In this document: piece by piece, positions 39,801 to 54,800 of the stretch | Numbering within the stretch: position 1 is the stretch's first letter | Layout of the letters: every line of letters begins with the position of its first letter | Origin: Lineus longissimus | Taxonomy: Eukaryota; Nemertea; Pilidiophora; Heteronemertea; Lineidae | Length of the DNA stretch: 64,000 nucleotides | Reading direction: 5' to 3' | Assembly: GCF_910592395.1 (NCBI RefSeq) | Contig: NC_088310.1 | Location: 20,653,501-20,717,500, forward strand | Made by a program: the position numbers and the translations under genes | The notes under the pieces: model-generated | The model's database searches: none | The model's input: the letters and a program-made list of their open reading frames with translations, nothing else | Told to the model about the DNA's origin: nothing

Positions 39801-42800
39801 GAAATTTTGTAGGACAAAAGATAAGCTTTGTAGGCTGATTTGTAAACGAAACACAGGTAACAAACAGGATGGCTTGAACCAGATCTTTTGAGATGTCAAC
39901 AAGGTTGTGCCGGGAAGTTTTGAGTAACGAAGGAAAGAGTCCCAATTAGAGGGAAATAAAGTTAGTAGTGATTAACCCACATAAGGTCCAATTACACAAC
40001 AATAAGAACAGATTAGACTAAGAGACTGAGACACCAGAATATTTAGGCTTACTCAAATAATCGATTTCTTGAGAAACAGATAAACTCAAAGAAATTCTAC
40101 ATAAACTTGTTTTAAAACGCACATGGGTTGACTGTCAACTACTCCATGCCACAGATTTCAGCCTACACGGATTACCTAGACGAGTACAAATACTCTAGCA
40201 CATTACATCACCTATATAGTGCAAAAACATTGCGCCAGGTGGCGCTGTACATCTGCCAACAGACAATACACTACGCGGCTTCGAAAATATAAACAATCTT
40301 TTAAAGATTTAGTTATATTTGTTACTGTTAAAACTAGAAATGTAGAAATACAATCAGATGTTAAAAACTCTCTAGATATGTTTAATGAAGCCAATTATGT
40401 AGCCTTACCTCAAGAATTATGATTTGCTTTAAAATGCTTTGAAAAGTAATGAATGATTGACTTACAGGCACTTCTTCCTTAGACAGGAAGTTCTCTTGCT
40501 TGCTGAGTTGGACCTCAACTTGAAGACCGTCACGCAGCAACATCTAAAGTGAAGACATGGCAAAATACATACATTTTGAAACCATGAGGATAACGGGAGA
40601 GAATATTTTCATCTACATAGTAGATTGGGCTAGACAAAGTCAGCCAGCATTCACCAGACAAGAAAATGAGGCCAATAACTTTATCATGCTAGTTCTTAAG
40701 CTAGCTAAAAGACAACTTTATAGTGCCTCAGAAACATCACAGCAACTATTTCAATCAATACGGTTAGTCTGATCAGAAGACGAGGACTTACCTGCAAGTT
40801 CATGCTCTGTGACAGCAGCAGCTGTCTGTTTTCCCACATCTGCTGCAACTCGTGCCATCCTTCATCAAGAGCCTGCAACCTCTGGCTCAAGAACATGTAC
40901 TGGGCATCTGTCTGTCCCTCGGTCACCTTGCGACCGTACTCCATCATGCTCTCATAATCTGGTTCATACGCATCGATCTCCTCCTTCAGCTGTTGATGTG
41001 TGTTCAAGAGTTGTTCTGCCTCAGAGAGACTCTGGGGGATATCTTCCGATGCAATCGTGGTTTGTGTTTTTCCCAACCAGGCTTGGAAGTGGTCAAGATT
41101 CTGGAGGAACTTCTGAAGCTCACTTGATTCGTTCAATTTCTCGTCACGTTCTTTCAACTGAAACAATCATGTGAATCAATGAGTTTTCATTCATCTAACT
41201 ACTTCACACTTCCACTCCATATGTCAAACAGACATGTTCATTTTTATTCCAAGAAATTTTGGTTATTGCTCTAGTAAAATGTTTGTCCATAGGACACAAG
41301 TCACCACAGGCAAGAGACCAAGTATATTTTCTTGCAAATGTCAGCCAGACTCCCGTCCTGAAGAACCGCAAGACTCTCAATCTTTCAATCTTGTTTTTGA
41401 AGTGAATGAATGCAACTACTAACCATGTCTTTGAGTTCTGTCCATACTTCTGTCATCTGTGTGAACTTTTCTCTGATGGCTTCTGCTTCTTCTGGCTTGG
41501 CATCTGCCAGGCTGTCAGCCTCTCCCTGGAGAGCATCCAACTGTAAAAAACATGAGAATTTGTTGAGAAATATGTTTGTTTCAAAAGATTTTACAAGGGA
41601 GTACTATTTGACAGTATTCTCCACTTCCAAACTTCTTTGAAAGAAATTAATGATAATAGTTTCTTTAGATCTATGAAAATGATGCACATGCACTATATGA
41701 GTATACCTGTTTAGAATGATTTGGAAACCCATTCTAACTCTTAAGTCTGGTAATGAGTAACACCCACCTTTGACTGAATGGCAGCAAGATCTCTCTCCAT
41801 GCCACTCAGCTTTCTCTGGAGCACCATCACACTGGCCAAGTCATTTCCGAGTTCATCAGTTGATTCAATCAATTTCGTCTTGTCACGGATCCAAGTCTGC
41901 AACAGAAGACAAGTCAAGATGAAGACAAGAACATGGAAGTTTGCATAGTTTTTGTGTCAAGAAGATAAAACTCTTCTTGGGTCCCCTACACTTTGGTCTG
42001 TGGTTCAGATGTATATAAGAATGTATTGTTCCTGTTTAAATAGCCTAGTGCCTTACCATAGTTTCTGTGACTTCAATGTGGAAGGTCTTGATGCCATATG
42101 CTGTGCCAAGATTCTTTCTCTTCAATTCAATGATCTTCTGGAGTTCAAGCCACCTAGCAAAAAAGATATTAGTTGTTATCTGCAAAACGTTTAAACTTGT
42201 CTTGACACCACAGCTCTAAATAATAACAATCAAATACCTGATGAATTACTGAATTCAAAACACAACCCAATCCGACTTACTTCTCATTGAGTTGGTTCTG
42301 TCTTTCAACGACCTGGTCTGAGTTGGGATGCTCCACTTGAAGAAGCTGTCTTGCCAGTTGGTTGACAGTGTTGACCTTGGCTTCAGTTGATTTCAATTCA
42401 ACCTCAAAGCCATCGAATCGGTGCTTGATCACCTCGAGCTCTTCAATGTCGTCACCAGGTACCATTGTGGCCAGTAACCTCTCCTGAAAACGAAGGAGAG
42501 AAGTGTTTAGTGCATCATTTCGGATAACTGCTGTTGTGGCATTTGATTATGATTATGCAACACAGTAAATTTTGGTTCATGAGCAATACCAGATTATACA
42601 ATATCAGTATTTGATGTTCCACTAAAGATGGGTTAACCAATTCAACAGAGCTGCCATGAATTTTCACAGATTACCAGTTATCAGTTTCATAATAGAATTG
42701 AGAAAATTGGACAAACCTTCTCTTCAATCCAAGACTCAACAATATCAGCCTCGGTGTAGAGTTGATACAAAGACAAGGCATCGAGCAGTCGTTGTTTGCG

Positions 42801-45800
42801 GAGTTTGCCAAACTCGATGAGTTCTTGATAACGACGATCGATGATGCCAAGGCGGGACGACACTTCTGTGGATTCGCGGTCCTGCTCACCAAGACTCTGT
42901 GCCTGATCGTGTAGGGCAACAATGACGCTGTTGTAATTCTCAAGTTCTTCTGTGACATCCTGTAAATGGAAGACACAAATGTGAGGTTACACTCAATAAT
43001 AGAGAAAGTGAGGAACTACTTTTCCATTTAAACTTTCATGGTCTTGTCTATCGCATACTGACCACTCTTACTTCGTAAGGCAGCATACAGCAGCAAAAAT
43101 GAGACTGAAAGAAGGCCATGCAACAAATGTTACATCTCTCTTTATAGCAAGTGTATAAATCTATACTTGCTCTTAGTGTGGTATAATCAATTAGCTTAAG
43201 TTGTATTAAATGAACTTCAAAACAAGATCGTAAATACCACTCAGTGTACCAGAATATAACAAAGCCAATGATTCAAATGAACCAATAAAAGAAAGAACCA
43301 AAGCAATGAAACAAATAATGAAACAGCTTAAAACATGAATCATGAACAGAAGCTGCAACTAGTCTGCTTTCAACATTTCTCAACTCACACCACTGCCTAT
43401 GTGATGAAGGCCCAGCAGTTGAAAATCTCTCTGAAATTAACTATCTCATGAATATCAAGGCGGTATGGCAACCGAAACTGCACACTATCAGTTACATTAA
43501 TTGAACTGCAATATCAAATACATCCACGTGAACAGCGACTCCAAAAGCCAACCTTTAAATTTTTCTCATTCCAGACATTTCATTTTTCTTTTCTTGACCT
43601 GAACATAAAATAGATGAGGATAAGACGGAATCGACATACCTTGTGTTTCTTTAGGAGAGACTGTACACTAGACTCATCATGTCCAACATCCTCACTGGAA
43701 ACGAGGCGCAGGGTATCATGCATCCAGGTATCCACATCATCAGCATCAGCAAAGAACTGATAGAAGTCGACTGCCTCCAAGAGACGCTTCCTACGGTATG
43801 CTGCCAGTTCAATAAGGTTGTCCCATTGGGTGTTAATCTCATCAATACGATTCTTAATCTTGTCTGCGGCAAAGTTGCCTGCTTCGATCAAGTCCTCGCC
43901 AACGCGGATGACAGTCTGGAGATGGCTGTGACGTGACTGGAGCTCATCTTCCACGGCCTATAAAGAAATAAACAGACAAATTAATACGATCCTAAATACT
44001 TCTTCAGTCACAAATCAATCATCAATTTCAAGGATTGGATCTGCCTCACTTTCTTCCTAATTTAACCAGCCCACTCTCAGTCCCATTTGTCGAATAACCT
44101 ATCTTTGGCTTAGAACCGTTTCCTCCTTCTTCTTTCACATGTTTGAAAACAACCCACCCAGCAATTAAACTAACAAGTGGAACAAATAACAATAATTATG
44201 AAATTTTTAACAGCTCAAACATTGGCTTCAAAGGCAATTTTTAACAAAAACCTTTAAACAACTTTGCCTTCAACACACAGACTCACACCAAAGGCATTTT
44301 CACCATTGCCATGACTTAACTTCCATAAATCCGGCTGAAAGCACACGATATATCATTAAAGACAACGCTTTCAAAATTTAGCTATCATCAGACAATTACA
44401 GGCAGAACCAAACTTATTACATTGAAACATGGAAATCCATTGCCATATTTTTATACATAGGGACTCTTGTTCCTTATCCTTGAGTCACTTTCCATTCGGC
44501 CTGTGAACATATGACAAAGAAGACCTATCAACCTTTAGCAAAATGCACCCACCTTGTGTTTGGTTAATAACAGGTGCACCGTGGTCAGATCGTGACCAAG
44601 ATCTGGTGAAGACATCAGCTGTTCCTTCTCCTTGATCCAGCCCTCCTCGTCGGCCATATCCCAGTAGAACTGCCACATCTTGCGCGAGTCCTCGAGGCGG
44701 GAACGACGCTCGGCCGCAAGCTGGAGAAGCTCTTCATAGGCAGCTTCAAGATGGCTCATGCGGTCGGTGACAATCTGGGCATCGCATGGACGATATTCTA
44801 AAAGAAGTGAAAGGACATTGAGGTTTTTTTTTACAATTCATCAATGGAAAATTTAGTTTTCACTTCCACTTCTCACTTGTACTTTCTCGATCTTAGACTT
44901 GAATATTCTATTGCTCTTTCTTGCACTAAGTGACTAAGGGCTTGAATAAGATTACTTGTAACGTGATTTCACTTACCGCCAACTTCTGGGAATTCTCCAT
45001 CCACAAACTTGTTAGCTTGGCCATTGACAGATTTGACTCTCTCGCCGACGACGTTGATGTCAGCTTCGAGCAGGCTATGCTTCTGTAGCAAGTCTTCCAC
45101 ACCCATCAAGTGTTTGCCATAATCTTCAGACAACAAGCGGACCTGCAAATGGATTTTGGCAAATTTCAACAAACTGTAAGTTCAAACCTGTAAAGTGTTG
45201 CTTTCTTCCGAGTTGCAAGTTAAACAGAAAATGTCTGAATCTCGAATAAGGTAATTGCAAAAAGGTGATAAATCATTATTGTCATGTTGAAAACTCTTGA
45301 TCACCTTGAGGACCAAAATTATCATATTATCGAATCATCTCGGGCAAATACAAACCTTGATTTCATCCACCCAATCCAAAATGTAAAGCATTTCTTGGAA
45401 TATTTTCTGCAGGGATAGGGATAATTCAAGCCTAAGTCTACGGGCTCTGAGTAGTTCCAAAAGGTAGTTCCATAGTTTCAATACATTGTCTTTTCTGAAA
45501 TAATAGACGGCAGTCATTTAGAAGACATTCCACTTTTCAGTTCTCTGCTCGATACCTATCAACTGACATATGCAAAATGCATACTATGACTTGTTGTCCA
45601 ACTCCTAGACAGAAATGTCCATGATCCTCCAACAGCTTTCTAATTAGGAAGATGTAAAACTGTTTAGAAAACATATCCGAACAGCTGAAGTTCCAGTTTA
45701 TTTTCATCTCATGAGACATCATGGCTTACCTAGCATTAATTCTATCAATATCATGGTAGGTCTCTTGTTCCAGTTCGTTGGCAACTGCAACCACAGCCTG

Positions 45801-48800
45801 TACTCTCTCCTCATACGCATTGATATCAGTTTCAATGGCTTCATGTTTCTTCGTGGCGGCCTCAACGGCTGCGAGGTCATAGCCAAAGTTATCCTGGGCG
45901 ACAAGACGTTGGTTCTCGCTCAGCCAGGTCTCACGCATACCGGCCTTGCGGTCAAAGCGGGCAGCAAGCTGTTCTAGTTTCTCTTGTCTGAAATGAATTG
46001 AAGGACATTAGCGTGAGTCTTTTTTATCTTTCAGCAACCATACGAGACAGCACTAAGATGATGTTCAGCCCTTTTCTTCAAATTCTTTATCAACTTGATT
46101 TAAGCTTCACGTGACGCAGTCATAAAAGCAATACCTTATCAGTTCCTCTCTTAGAGACAATTCTCTTTCGTGTTCTGCTTTCTCTAGTTTGTCCCAGGCC
46201 TTGTTGATGGCTGATATCATTTTTCCTTCTGAGGGGAAGTACGGCTTCTGGTTGTTGGCTCGCATCTTGCTCTGGAGGGTGAACAGCAGCACCTCAAGGT
46301 TTCCTTTTTCTACAAACCTACACAAGAAAATCAGGATTAAAAGTGAGACCACATTTCAACAGATTCGGAGTGTGAATGCATGTGTTGGGTAATAACTGAT
46401 GTTTTGTGATCTCAATGACTGTATAAATGTTTGATGGTCTTTCAAATACTCAGCTACAACTTGCATGAGAAAACTCTCTAGACTTACTTGGGCGGTTTCT
46501 CAACAGTTCTGTACGTGTTGAACTGCGCCAGTTGCTGCTGAACACCCTGTAGGGAGTTCGAAAAGGTACGATCGTTCAGGACAGTGATGGTTTCTTCAAT
46601 CCAAGCTAGGAGGTCGGAGGTCAGGCTTTCGTATTCTTCCATCATGCGTTCATTCTCAACTGCATGTCCAACGACCTAGGGGAAAGAAAAGGAACAGGTT
46701 ATTTATTATTACATATTGACCATGTAATTGGTTGAAAGCAGTAATATTAAGTGCAGGTTAACTTGCATCCTTTTTGAGCAACGAGAGATAAATCTGATGA
46801 ACAGCCTTGTAAAAATTGTATCTTTTTTGTTTGGTTTGGAACAATAGCAGGTTGTTACGATGTGTAAAATATACCAATTAGACATCATAACTATCTTCTT
46901 CCATAGCCGATTTTCCCTCAAGACATCGGGTGCCTGAGCTTACCTTTCCAATACGCTTGGTGTGGACTGTTTCTTGTTTCATTCTGGAGAAGTAGTGGTA
47001 GTAGGTGACCACATAGGTGATGACAGATTTCTCATCTGGGTGCTCTACACTCACATCTGAAAGAGGAACATTTTATTGGTGATGAATGTGCATATTCAAG
47101 ACTCAAATCCTGGGATTTTTCAAATGGTTTATTACTAGTCCCCAATGGTAGCCAACGAACACTTATTATAATGAATAGAATTATGATTCTCCTTTAATCG
47201 CAATAGGGTCAGCCTACCTTCTGGGTCCAGGAGCCTGGTGAGGCCAAGTCTATCCTCAGCAACGCCAAAGGCGTTCTCCAAGTTGTACATAGGATTGGAC
47301 TTGTGGAGTTTCTCATACTGGATCAGGTCAGGCCTGTGTTTGTGGATCAGGGCATTGAAGCCAAGACCATCCCTCCAGCTGGTTGTGAAGTTACGAATAT
47401 TGACATTGGTATAGCCGGCAGTCTTCATCTGGCACCACAACAAGAGGGCGTCTTTAGCTGATTTGGTCTCGCTGTTGTCAGCTTCTTCGAATGTGATGTC
47501 TTGAATCTAGAAGATAAAAGATTATCGAGGTAACCACCTGAGGAGCATCTCTTACAATCACTTTTGCTGGTTTTGTACTTCAAACTCAAAGACACAAGAT
47601 GCAAAATGCCTGAGGGGTTAAACAAATCCCGCCAGCACAAACCCTCATTACCAAGATGACACCATGAACTATTAATTTAGCCTACTGTAATAAGGTACTA
47701 AAGACAACTTCTACGAGTACGATGTACAATTCTCTTTATATCCAGACTAGCACACAAAACAAGTCTGAATTTGAACAATTTGTTATTTTGGCCTGTCAAT
47801 GTTTTGTTTCTTTTTCCCTTATAATTCAGATATCAATGATTGCCTGCAATGGGATAATAATATACATGCGCATGATTTGTATGCTCAGTAAAGTGCCATT
47901 TGCAACAAAATGTCTCTCATCATTTATACTATTACCAGCTATGGGATTGATACAACAAGAGAATGCCAGTCCATATAGACAAGTGTACAGACAGTGGTGA
48001 ATAATTTATGCAATATGATATGCGCACTGACAGTAAATGGGGTGTTGGTTGATGATTATGTTATGATTGCGTTCCAGATACTAGTACATTGTGATGCTGA
48101 TACAGCAAGCCCTGAATATAGAGTGAATGGAATGGATAGGCCTACATAATTTCACAATACCAAAGACCCGTTAGAATAATGGGTGTTTTAGTCATTTAGG
48201 CATGATTTGATTATTTTTTAACATAGACAATATATTTATAGGAACCTGCCCAAGGCTAACACGCATTAGCCATATTTTGTATCATTATCATGGGGACTCT
48301 ATGGACATGCAGACCATATCAAACATGTCCAATCAGTCCAAACTATCACCCGTATAACCCTGAACCATACACCATTATTTACTCTAACCCAGCTGTACTA
48401 ATGTAAGGCTGAAATGACTCGCTCTCTTAATCAATAGTGTGATTAATATGCAATGCATAAGAGCATAAGAGCAAGTGATCTACCTATTTTGTTTGCAGAA
48501 GGCTACAGGCCAGAATGGCATCACATTGCAAAGCATCAACGATAGCATTGAATCCGCAGAACTGAGAGATGTGGAATAGTACGTGTATGAATAGGACTAG
48601 ACTGAACATCCCATCCCGTTCTGTAAAGATTCTTGCTAACTGGAACATCTATTTTAAAATGAACAGATTAATAGACAGACGGAACTGTATATTCTTACAG
48701 TGTCAATGCATGGCATTCAAAATAGCCAGATCACCAACCCCCTACTCGGGCTTGACCTGATGCGAACTAGCTGTTGTGAACAGGATGTGGTCAGCCAACC

Positions 48801-51800
48801 ATTAACCAATGTCAATAGGACCTGCATCCAGGTCAACAATGTGATGGACTTGGAGAAGACAAGCCTGACAATACCGTGGATGCTACATTGTTTAGGCTCC
48901 AAATCTGATTCTTGGATCGGAGACAGCATATCAGCTCCTATGGTTGTTGCCTGTATAAAGAAGGCCAGGGCCTTGTCCTCTCACATTGTAAGCTGCTTTT
49001 ATAGAGCAGTAGCTGCCAAGCAGTACAGATAACTGCTTTCCGGAAACTTGCTTATAGTCAACACTGCCAGCAGTAAAACAGCAGATTTCTTAAAATCTCT
49101 TTTGGTCAGCAATATTTTTCAATAGACCTTGTTTTCTATATTGAACTTTTGGCCTATAGCACAACTTGAATAGTAGGCCTGCACCTTGTCATAAGAAATC
49201 CAAGATTTTTTACAAGGAAAACAAATCGGACCAATGGGCAGGCTTAGACTTAAAATCCAATAAACTAAGCAAGCACTAGCTTATCAAGTCTCAACACCAG
49301 ACAGTTCATACACAGCACCGGCAATAAGCCTATACACACATAGTCTAACTGTACTGTATAGACAGTGGTGAATGTGAACAGTATGGTGAATCTGTCCGGG
49401 CCCTGGGATATCAGACGGATATTGATCAATATTCATGTCCCTGTTGTACTTGACGATAGACATCGAAATGCAAGCCCGCTCGGCCATAAAACATGAAAGA
49501 CATCGTGATACTTGTGTGAATAGCTAGATTCGCATGAATAATCAGTTTTAGACCATTTACAAGAATATAATGCTGACATACTTTGACTCTTATTTCAATA
49601 TCAGAGCTAATACCAGACAAAACCAACAGAAACTGGATAATTTACTGGATAATTTACAGGTCTTTATCACAACGAAATTAATTCAGTTTTTCATATTGCA
49701 CCTGTATAGAATAGATGAAATATTATAGAACTGTGTACACAAACTAATAGAATATTCTAAGGACATGAAAAAATACCTTGATTAATCTGTAATAAACAGG
49801 CAAGAGCTACTTATGAAGACCTAGATATTAGAACTACAGTATGCATATAAGTGAACATGTAATTCAGTGAATGCCCCTCCCTCTTTGCGTGGTATGCGAC
49901 CTCAAATTGATAATTGAATGACGAGGAAAAGTGGGACAGAGATATTATCAAGGCAATCCTGTTCTTGTAGCACATCAAGAGTACAGGAAATGAAATTTGT
50001 TGAACTGTTCATTCAAATCCTAAAAGTTCAGGAGAAAGAACTTTTAACATTTTGGGTGTCTCGGTTTGCTTAGGTGTCTCGACAGAAAAACCCAAGGCAC
50101 ATACTGGATAGCCCTGCAAATATAGCTTTACTTTCATCCAATACTGAAACTCCCAGGCTTGAAGAGCACCAAAACAGTTTATTTTGTGGAAACCCACAGA
50201 CTCTTTTTTGAGGCTTAATGGCCCTCTTGAAGAAGGTTTTCCCCTTCGGCCTTGTTCGATTTGCCTCGAGCAATGGTCAAACACTGCCACACCAATAAGA
50301 AACTACTGAGAACCCTTACCTGGAATCTGAGGATAATGGTCCAAATGAGACCCAGAGTTAGTCTGGGGTTTCCATCAACAATATCGTGAGCACCCATGTT
50401 TTCAAGGTGGACACGCTGCTCATTCAGAAAAGTGAGTGACTTGTCCACATTTTCTAGGCAGTGAATTCTCATTTTTCCTTTGGTCGGGTATGGCTGAAAA
50501 GATAAGAGTTTTAGCAGTTTAGCAGCATCAATCAAGGGAGGATCGGACCCGAGACAACAGTAGTTTGTTTCATAAAGTAATCAATTTTAAGGTCAAGTTG
50601 CCAATTGGCTAACCTGCAATTCATTTGTAGAGACTGTGTTCCTTCAAAAACCAGTGGTCCTTCAACATATTTCTGGGAAAAGGTGGGATATCTGGTTGCT
50701 GGTATGACAACCTCACTTAACAAATGTTACCAAACAAGAAATCCGGTGGTCACTGGCAACGTGATGGCTGCCAAAATTGCATCCTGGATTTACATGTAAG
50801 CCTGAAATAAAAATACTCACCAATCTTTCTCCAGACAGAACTTCTAGCAATTTGATTAACATGTGACCATCTCTTAAATCCACATACAGGTCGTTGATCT
50901 TGCAGTTTACGCGAGCCAAGTGTGAGTTCACCCACTTACAGAAGGTTTTCTTCTGTACAGTTTCACGCTCATCTGAAAGACACAAAAGATGCAACGGTAT
51001 CGTCAGTAAGTTCAGATGAAAGAGGAATTTCGTATTATGCTTTCGAAGTCAATATCTACTTACAGCTTCATATCAACTGGACCCAAGGCCTTCGAGACCA
51101 CGACTGTCTCCAGCCTTCTTTTATCAGCTTCCCAAATGCACCATGATTGTGACTATGTCTCTCATCTTTTCATCAGCTTTTTAACCATACAAACCTGATA
51201 TACACGATCCTGATTAATCCTGCCTTCAGTTTTACAGCAAATTGCATCGAGACAAAAAGAAGCTTACGTGCGAAATCCTTCATGTATTTTTCAAGCACAT
51301 CAGTATGGACAGAGGTTTTTCTTTGCCACATCTCAAGACTTGGAGGTGGTAGATCCGACACAACTGAGAATTTTCTGTACATCCTCTGCGAACACTGAAC
51401 CCCAGATTCTGGAGTAATGGACAACCTATGCGGCATGTCGCCTCCTAAATCTGGCGACAAAGAGGGCCGATGTGGTGATTTGGCCCCTGGGTCTGGGGAT
51501 GTAGAAAGACGTCGTGCCATGACGTTCATCCCTGAATCAGGAGCTAAGGATAGTCTCCTCAACATGATTGCATTATTCCAAACTGAGGACAACCTCTGAA
51601 CTGTCCAACCCCAAACTTTGAAGGGAAATGAGTTTGTGCATTTTTATTTCCATCAGATATATACAGAGCCCGATTGCAACAATAAAGATTGCTCTGATAA
51701 TCAAATGCCCACAACCTTCGAACATAACAGACCGGACATTCGGATCATAAACTTGCTGACTGAACACCTACAACAAGTATATTACTGTCAATGATGGAGA

Positions 51801-54800
51801 CATACTGTCTCAACACCTAAGGTCAGGAAACTTATTCCTACATGTATAGTACCCATTTCATTTTTGAGAAAGATACTTTATTTTCTCAATTTCCAGTCTT
51901 TGACAGCCGAGGATGCCACAAATCATATTAGGTTGGGTACCCCACAATCGCTGTTGCCCATGGATGATTTAATGCATTTGCACCAACCCGGCAATGAGAA
52001 ATAAAATGGTTCTCTTGCATAAACAGGAAAATGACTTGTGCCAGGATAACTACACCAGGGATCATTTCATTTTAGAGGTTTATTCTTCAGGCTTGGATGA
52101 TATGACATCGATTGGCACCTTAGATTTAACTGGAATTTATGTCATACCCCCTCCTGACATAAACTGACAAGAGGCAGGAACCTCTTTGATGGCAGCCATC
52201 TTTACATGGAGTACCATGTACGGCATACCAGTTTGTATACATCATGGTCGAAGCTATGAATAAAACGGTACCTTTGAGCTCCTTGATTTTGATCATGAAG
52301 ATGTCCTCCCCCGTAGGAGCATCATGGTCCGGCATGGTTGTAGTCTTTGACATTTTGGCAACGTCAATGTCCTCCGAAAGTGTGTAAATTACTTCAACAG
52401 CATTGAGAAACTACAAAACCTACGCCAAACACAAATCAAGCTCCTGGCCGGCCGCTTTGCAGTGACCCAGCCCTAACTACCAGCACTTCTAACATGGACT
52501 TATTGTTTCATGGTGGTACATTATTGAATAGAAAATTGCTCCACCTCGAATTTGCCTGCAATCTAGGACATTCTTATTATTTGCAAGCCCATTATATCAT
52601 GAAATGAGGGCTATTAACGGTAATAAATGAGCAATGAAATCAGCAGAATTACAGCGGCCTGTGCTGCAAAAGGTCCAAATTGCTCAGTTTGCCTGCACCA
52701 GAGCTTTAGGGAGGACAGACATGTACGATGAGACATTCTCAATGCAGCATTACAGAATCTGGTGGACAAGATCCCAGTAAGTATTAAGCTAACAATTGTA
52801 GTTCTTTTCCTTTCGATTTTACCCTCAGTTGAACAGGGGCTATCTTCAACAAGGGCTGATTTGAATGAAGTCATGCTCAACTTTGACGTGACTGATTTCC
52901 AGTCTGTTCTTGCCTCTGTGACACGTCTGCCAAAATGTATTTTTGTTCTTGGATACTGTATACTGTGTATTGGCATCGCTAAGCTCGATGAAGTGGTCTA
53001 ATTCACCTTTTTGCCTTTGATCAGCACTCCTAATTTGAGAATTTATGGGTTATTATAATTGCCCTTAATCATACACTGACCACCTGTCTAATGACAAGGC
53101 TCAGTCTGAAGTTGGCTGCTTTTAAATTTTTGTTTCTCAAAATGTGTCAAACCAAACCTCAGTTTTCAAGTAAATCCTGTTTTCATCACAGAGTACCCTG
53201 GACAAGATGCCACCACTAGTAAAAGTAGAACAGATTGTCAGCCATTAAATATCAAATGATACACATGTATTATCAAATAAAATACTGCATACCAGTTAAA
53301 TAGCTATCTCAATAGAAAATCAACATGTATGCATAACATGAAGAGCAATCTTCCGATGATTGGAAATAATTACTTCCTGAATGACCCATCACAGATGGCA
53401 GCACAGGCCAGTCATTGCATCGGTGATGTAATCACAATACATGTCAGTATTGGTACTCTTGCCATGATGAAATGGGCAGTGTGGTTTCCATGCAAAAGCT
53501 TTACATAATGCTAGAGCCCGCGCAGAGGAGTCGTCCCATCTGACTGGCTGAATGACCTCTCAGAATGAAGCCATCCATGTTCGTGGATGTGAGTACCCAT
53601 AAACTAACACACATCATACAGTCTGTAGCTATTCTATGAGCTGCATTATTCATGATATATTGATTTCCCTTTGAAGCTTTTAGTGTCATGACTGCTGCCT
53701 GTTTACAGGCCACTTGTACATGTACATATCTCAAAACCACTACAAACGCCAGCAGAGCATAATAATGCATACAATACACTCTGGCAAAACTACAATTGTT
53801 GCAGCAATTGAAATTGCAGTACACAGATGCAGGTGGCAAACTTTCAAAGACTTGGTTTCTACAGGTTTTTTCCATACAAGCCTTTGAATAAGATTATAAG
53901 AGTAATACAATGCGGAGATCTGCCTTGCCACCAGTCAGGCCCTACATCTGTATGTTCTGTTGTACCACTACCAGGTCTATCCATGCACATTTCTACTTAC
54001 CTGTCTGGAGCACATTGGAATATCAATCTCGTTGGTCCCAACATGTTTGCTTCTTACCCTCAGTATAAAGCCAATGCGCTCTAAACATTCTTTCGAATTA
54101 ACTCACCTTACTTAGAATAGATTCTACATGCGTACCTAGATTCTACACAATGTCTACACTGCGTGTACCATATATGGTTACAGGAAAATCCGTCCCCGGA
54201 TAATTCGTCCCCGGAAAATTCGTCCCCGCAAATTCGTCCCCGGATAATTCGTCCCCAAGGAAAATTCGTCCCCGAGGATAATTCGTCCCCGAGGATAATT
54301 CGTCCCCGGAAAATTTGTCCCCGAGGATAATTCGTCCCTGGAAAGTTCGTCCCCGAGGATAATTCGTCCCTAGAATATTTTACAAAGTTGAAAGTTGGGG
54401 GTTACAGGAAATATATAGAATATATATAGAATATTTTACAAAGTTGAAAGTTTCTGACTTTACTTTCTAAGTCTTGTCGAATGGACTGTAGTAATAACTA
54501 CTACTTTCGATTTTTCTCATTCAGTGTAACACCTCTCTTTACTACCATACAGCTAGTTACCTCCCCCACTATTTTTATAGTAGGTAGAAGTAGGCAGGCG
54601 AAATATTTTATTGAAGAATTTTGAGCTTTTCTTTCATTTTGACCAGTAAAAATACTTATTTGAAAAAAAAAAATTATTTCCCCTGCCTACCTCTACCTAC
54701 TATGAAAAGAGTGGAGTAGGTAACTAGCTAGTAGGGTAGTAAAGAGAGATATAATGAATGAGAAAAGTCGAAAGTAGTAAGTAGTAGTTATTACTAGAAA

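Noticed and set aside
53501-53931. Hydrophobic minus-strand open frames in the intron between exons 1a and 1b
   Set aside because: Phases do not fit exon 2, there is no good donor, and composition is typical of intron.
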